The notes beneath the pieces are model-generated. The model saw only the letters and a list, made by a program, of their open reading frames with translations. It was not told the origin of the DNA and did not search any database. From contig VZRZ01005951.1 in assembly GCA_013398175.1 (NCBI GenBank), positions 392,949 through 456,948 of the forward strand: 64,000 nt of DNA, read 5' to 3'. The stretch comes from Climacteris rufus. Taxonomy: Eukaryota > Chordata > Aves > Passeriformes > Climacteridae. Shown piece by piece: positions 63,101-64,000 of this stretch. A program made the position numbers and the translations under genes. Position 1 is the stretch's first letter, and the number at the start of each line of letters is the position of its first letter.

Positions 63101-64000
63101 GCTGTCTGGCCACTGCAAATGCTCAGGTTTTGTCTCCATTCCTTGGAGCAGAGATGCTTCTCATCACGAACAACCCCTATGACTACAGTTACGTCTCCCA
63201 AGGAGAAGTGACTGTGGCCTCCATCGATGACTCTGAAGAGCTGTTGGCAACCGACGTAAGTGGTGGGGTGGGCAGGTGGATGTTCCCTGGCTGAACCAAA
63301 GGTGAAGCACTAGGTGGATGGTTGAGATGGTAGCAGATGGATAGGTGGAGGAGTGGAGGAACATAGGGCTGAGAAGTGGAGGATAGGAAGGGTGGAGAGC
63401 AAGAGAGATAGTGGGTTGGTGGAGTGGGATGACATGGGTTGAGGGACAGAAGGTAGGACAGGAGGCTGGGGTGGGTAGAGGAGGTTGTGGGTGGAGAAAA
63501 AAACAGAGTGGGGGAATCCTTAGGTGAACACATGAGTCCATGAGTAAACAAGTCCTCAGATAGATAGATGAGTCCATGGATGCATGGATGGAGTTCATGG
63601 TGAATGGATGAGTCCATGGATGGATGAGTCCCTAGACAGACAAGTCTTTGGATGGATGGATAAATCCATGGTTAGATGAGTCCATGGCTGGGTGGATGGA
63701 TTGATGAATGGATGCAGTCCTCAGACAGGTGGATGAATCCATAATGGGCGAGTACATGGATGGAAAAACAAATTAATGGATGGAAGAATGAGTTAATGGG
63801 TAAGTCCTTCAAATGGATGAATGAGTCCATGGATGGATGAGTCCTCAGATGGATGGAGAAGCTGATGAGATGGAAGGGCAGAAGGACACACAAATAATAG
63901 TCATCAGAGAGCCATGACCTCAGCTGGTGGCAGGGCCCTTTCCCATGCCCCTTCTCCCATCACCCAGAGTGCTTTTGATGTCCTGGGCTTCACGGCTGAG
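60131..64000 (+). CDS. MYH6: Cardiac myosin heavy chain, alpha/atrial type (5' part)
   Basis: This is the second sarcomeric myosin motor, the atrial heavy chain (AMHC1 in chicken), cut by the window end. Exons: 60131-60331, 60839-60982, 61485-61641, 61797-61824, 61921-62029, 62110-62202, 62322-62385, 62914-63012, 63152-63255 and 63968 to beyond 64000. All junctions are GT-AG and keep phase, and the part here encodes about 344 residues. Features are P-loop GESGAGKT at the same position as in the upstream gene, a divergent loop 1 (DRKKEATNSSK), switch I NDNSSRF, and MLLITNNPYDY, a wording typical of MYH6. The ATG has A at -3 and G at +4. Its exon may start at 60130 or 60099. The first coding exon is unusually GC-rich and has a very diverged N-terminus (MADAVLAALGAAAPFLRP) compared with its neighbour. 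No break is seen. Confidence 0.9.
62430..62910. repeat. ATCC microsatellite-rich MYH6 intron
   Basis: ATCC/CATC tetranucleotides, purest at 62540-62600, fill the intron before the exon at 62914. The corresponding MYH7 intron (46288-46492) has a shorter, weaker version of the same repeat, and the intron ends are alignable between the genes. Confidence 0.88.
63290..63890. repeat. GGATGAGTCCATGGAT-type repeat in MYH6 intron
   Basis: Degenerate units built of GATGAGTCCATGGATG run on the + strand through the last intron in the window. The corresponding MYH7 intron (46784-46860) is only 77 bases, so the array has expanded this intron in gene 2. Reverse-strand open frames through it are artefacts. 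Confidence 0.88.

Overview
The window looks like a bird nuclear chromosome segment. The support is five diverged CR1-type LINE fragments (two ending in the ATTCTGTG-type tail), very compact introns, G-rich minisatellites and a tandem pair of cardiac-type sarcomeric myosin heavy chain genes. The species cannot be fixed from the sequence.

Layout. From 1 to about 40.0 kb the DNA is AT-rich, and I find no supportable protein-coding gene. It holds CR1 fragments (8316-9050 +, 20150-20453 +, 28105-28330 -, 35805-36690 -, 39930-40022 -), a possible decayed retroviral envelope-like stretch on the minus strand (about 33.85-35.1 kb), short simple repeats and one small assembly gap (17784-17849). At about 40.0 kb the composition changes abruptly to G-rich minisatellite DNA (40.0-43.75 kb). 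A 399-base gap (42006-42404) lies in that part and coincides with the predicted promoter and first exon of the first myosin gene. From 43.8 kb to the end the window is almost entirely two head-to-tail myosin genes on the + strand.

Gene 1 (coding 43822-56848, MYH7-like, slow/beta cardiac) is complete. I resolve 39 coding exons, all with GT-AG junctions, adding up to 1937 codons plus stop, with an intact motor, IQ/lever arm and rod. Gene 2 (coding from 60131, MYH6/AMHC1-like, atrial) starts about 3.3 kb after the gene 1 stop. Only its first ten coding exons (about 344 residues) lie in the window. The order MYH7 then MYH6 on one strand is the same as in mammals. The 1.9 kb between the gene 1 stop and the predicted gene 2 TATA box holds the gene 1 poly(A) signal, a pyrimidine-rich tract, a cluster of cardiac-type candidate sites at about -750 to -580, and a proximal MCAT/GATA/TATA promoter.

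The products are the thick-filament motors of heart and slow muscle. The most notable points are a 195-bp tract identical between the two genes that runs into intron sequence (likely gene conversion), the near-duplicate TATA/exon-1 sequence on both sides of the promoter gap, related TATGGGG minisatellites at the 5' ends of both genes, and the sharp compositional boundary. I found no convincing new system. Most of the window is ordinary intergenic DNA plus a well-understood gene pair.
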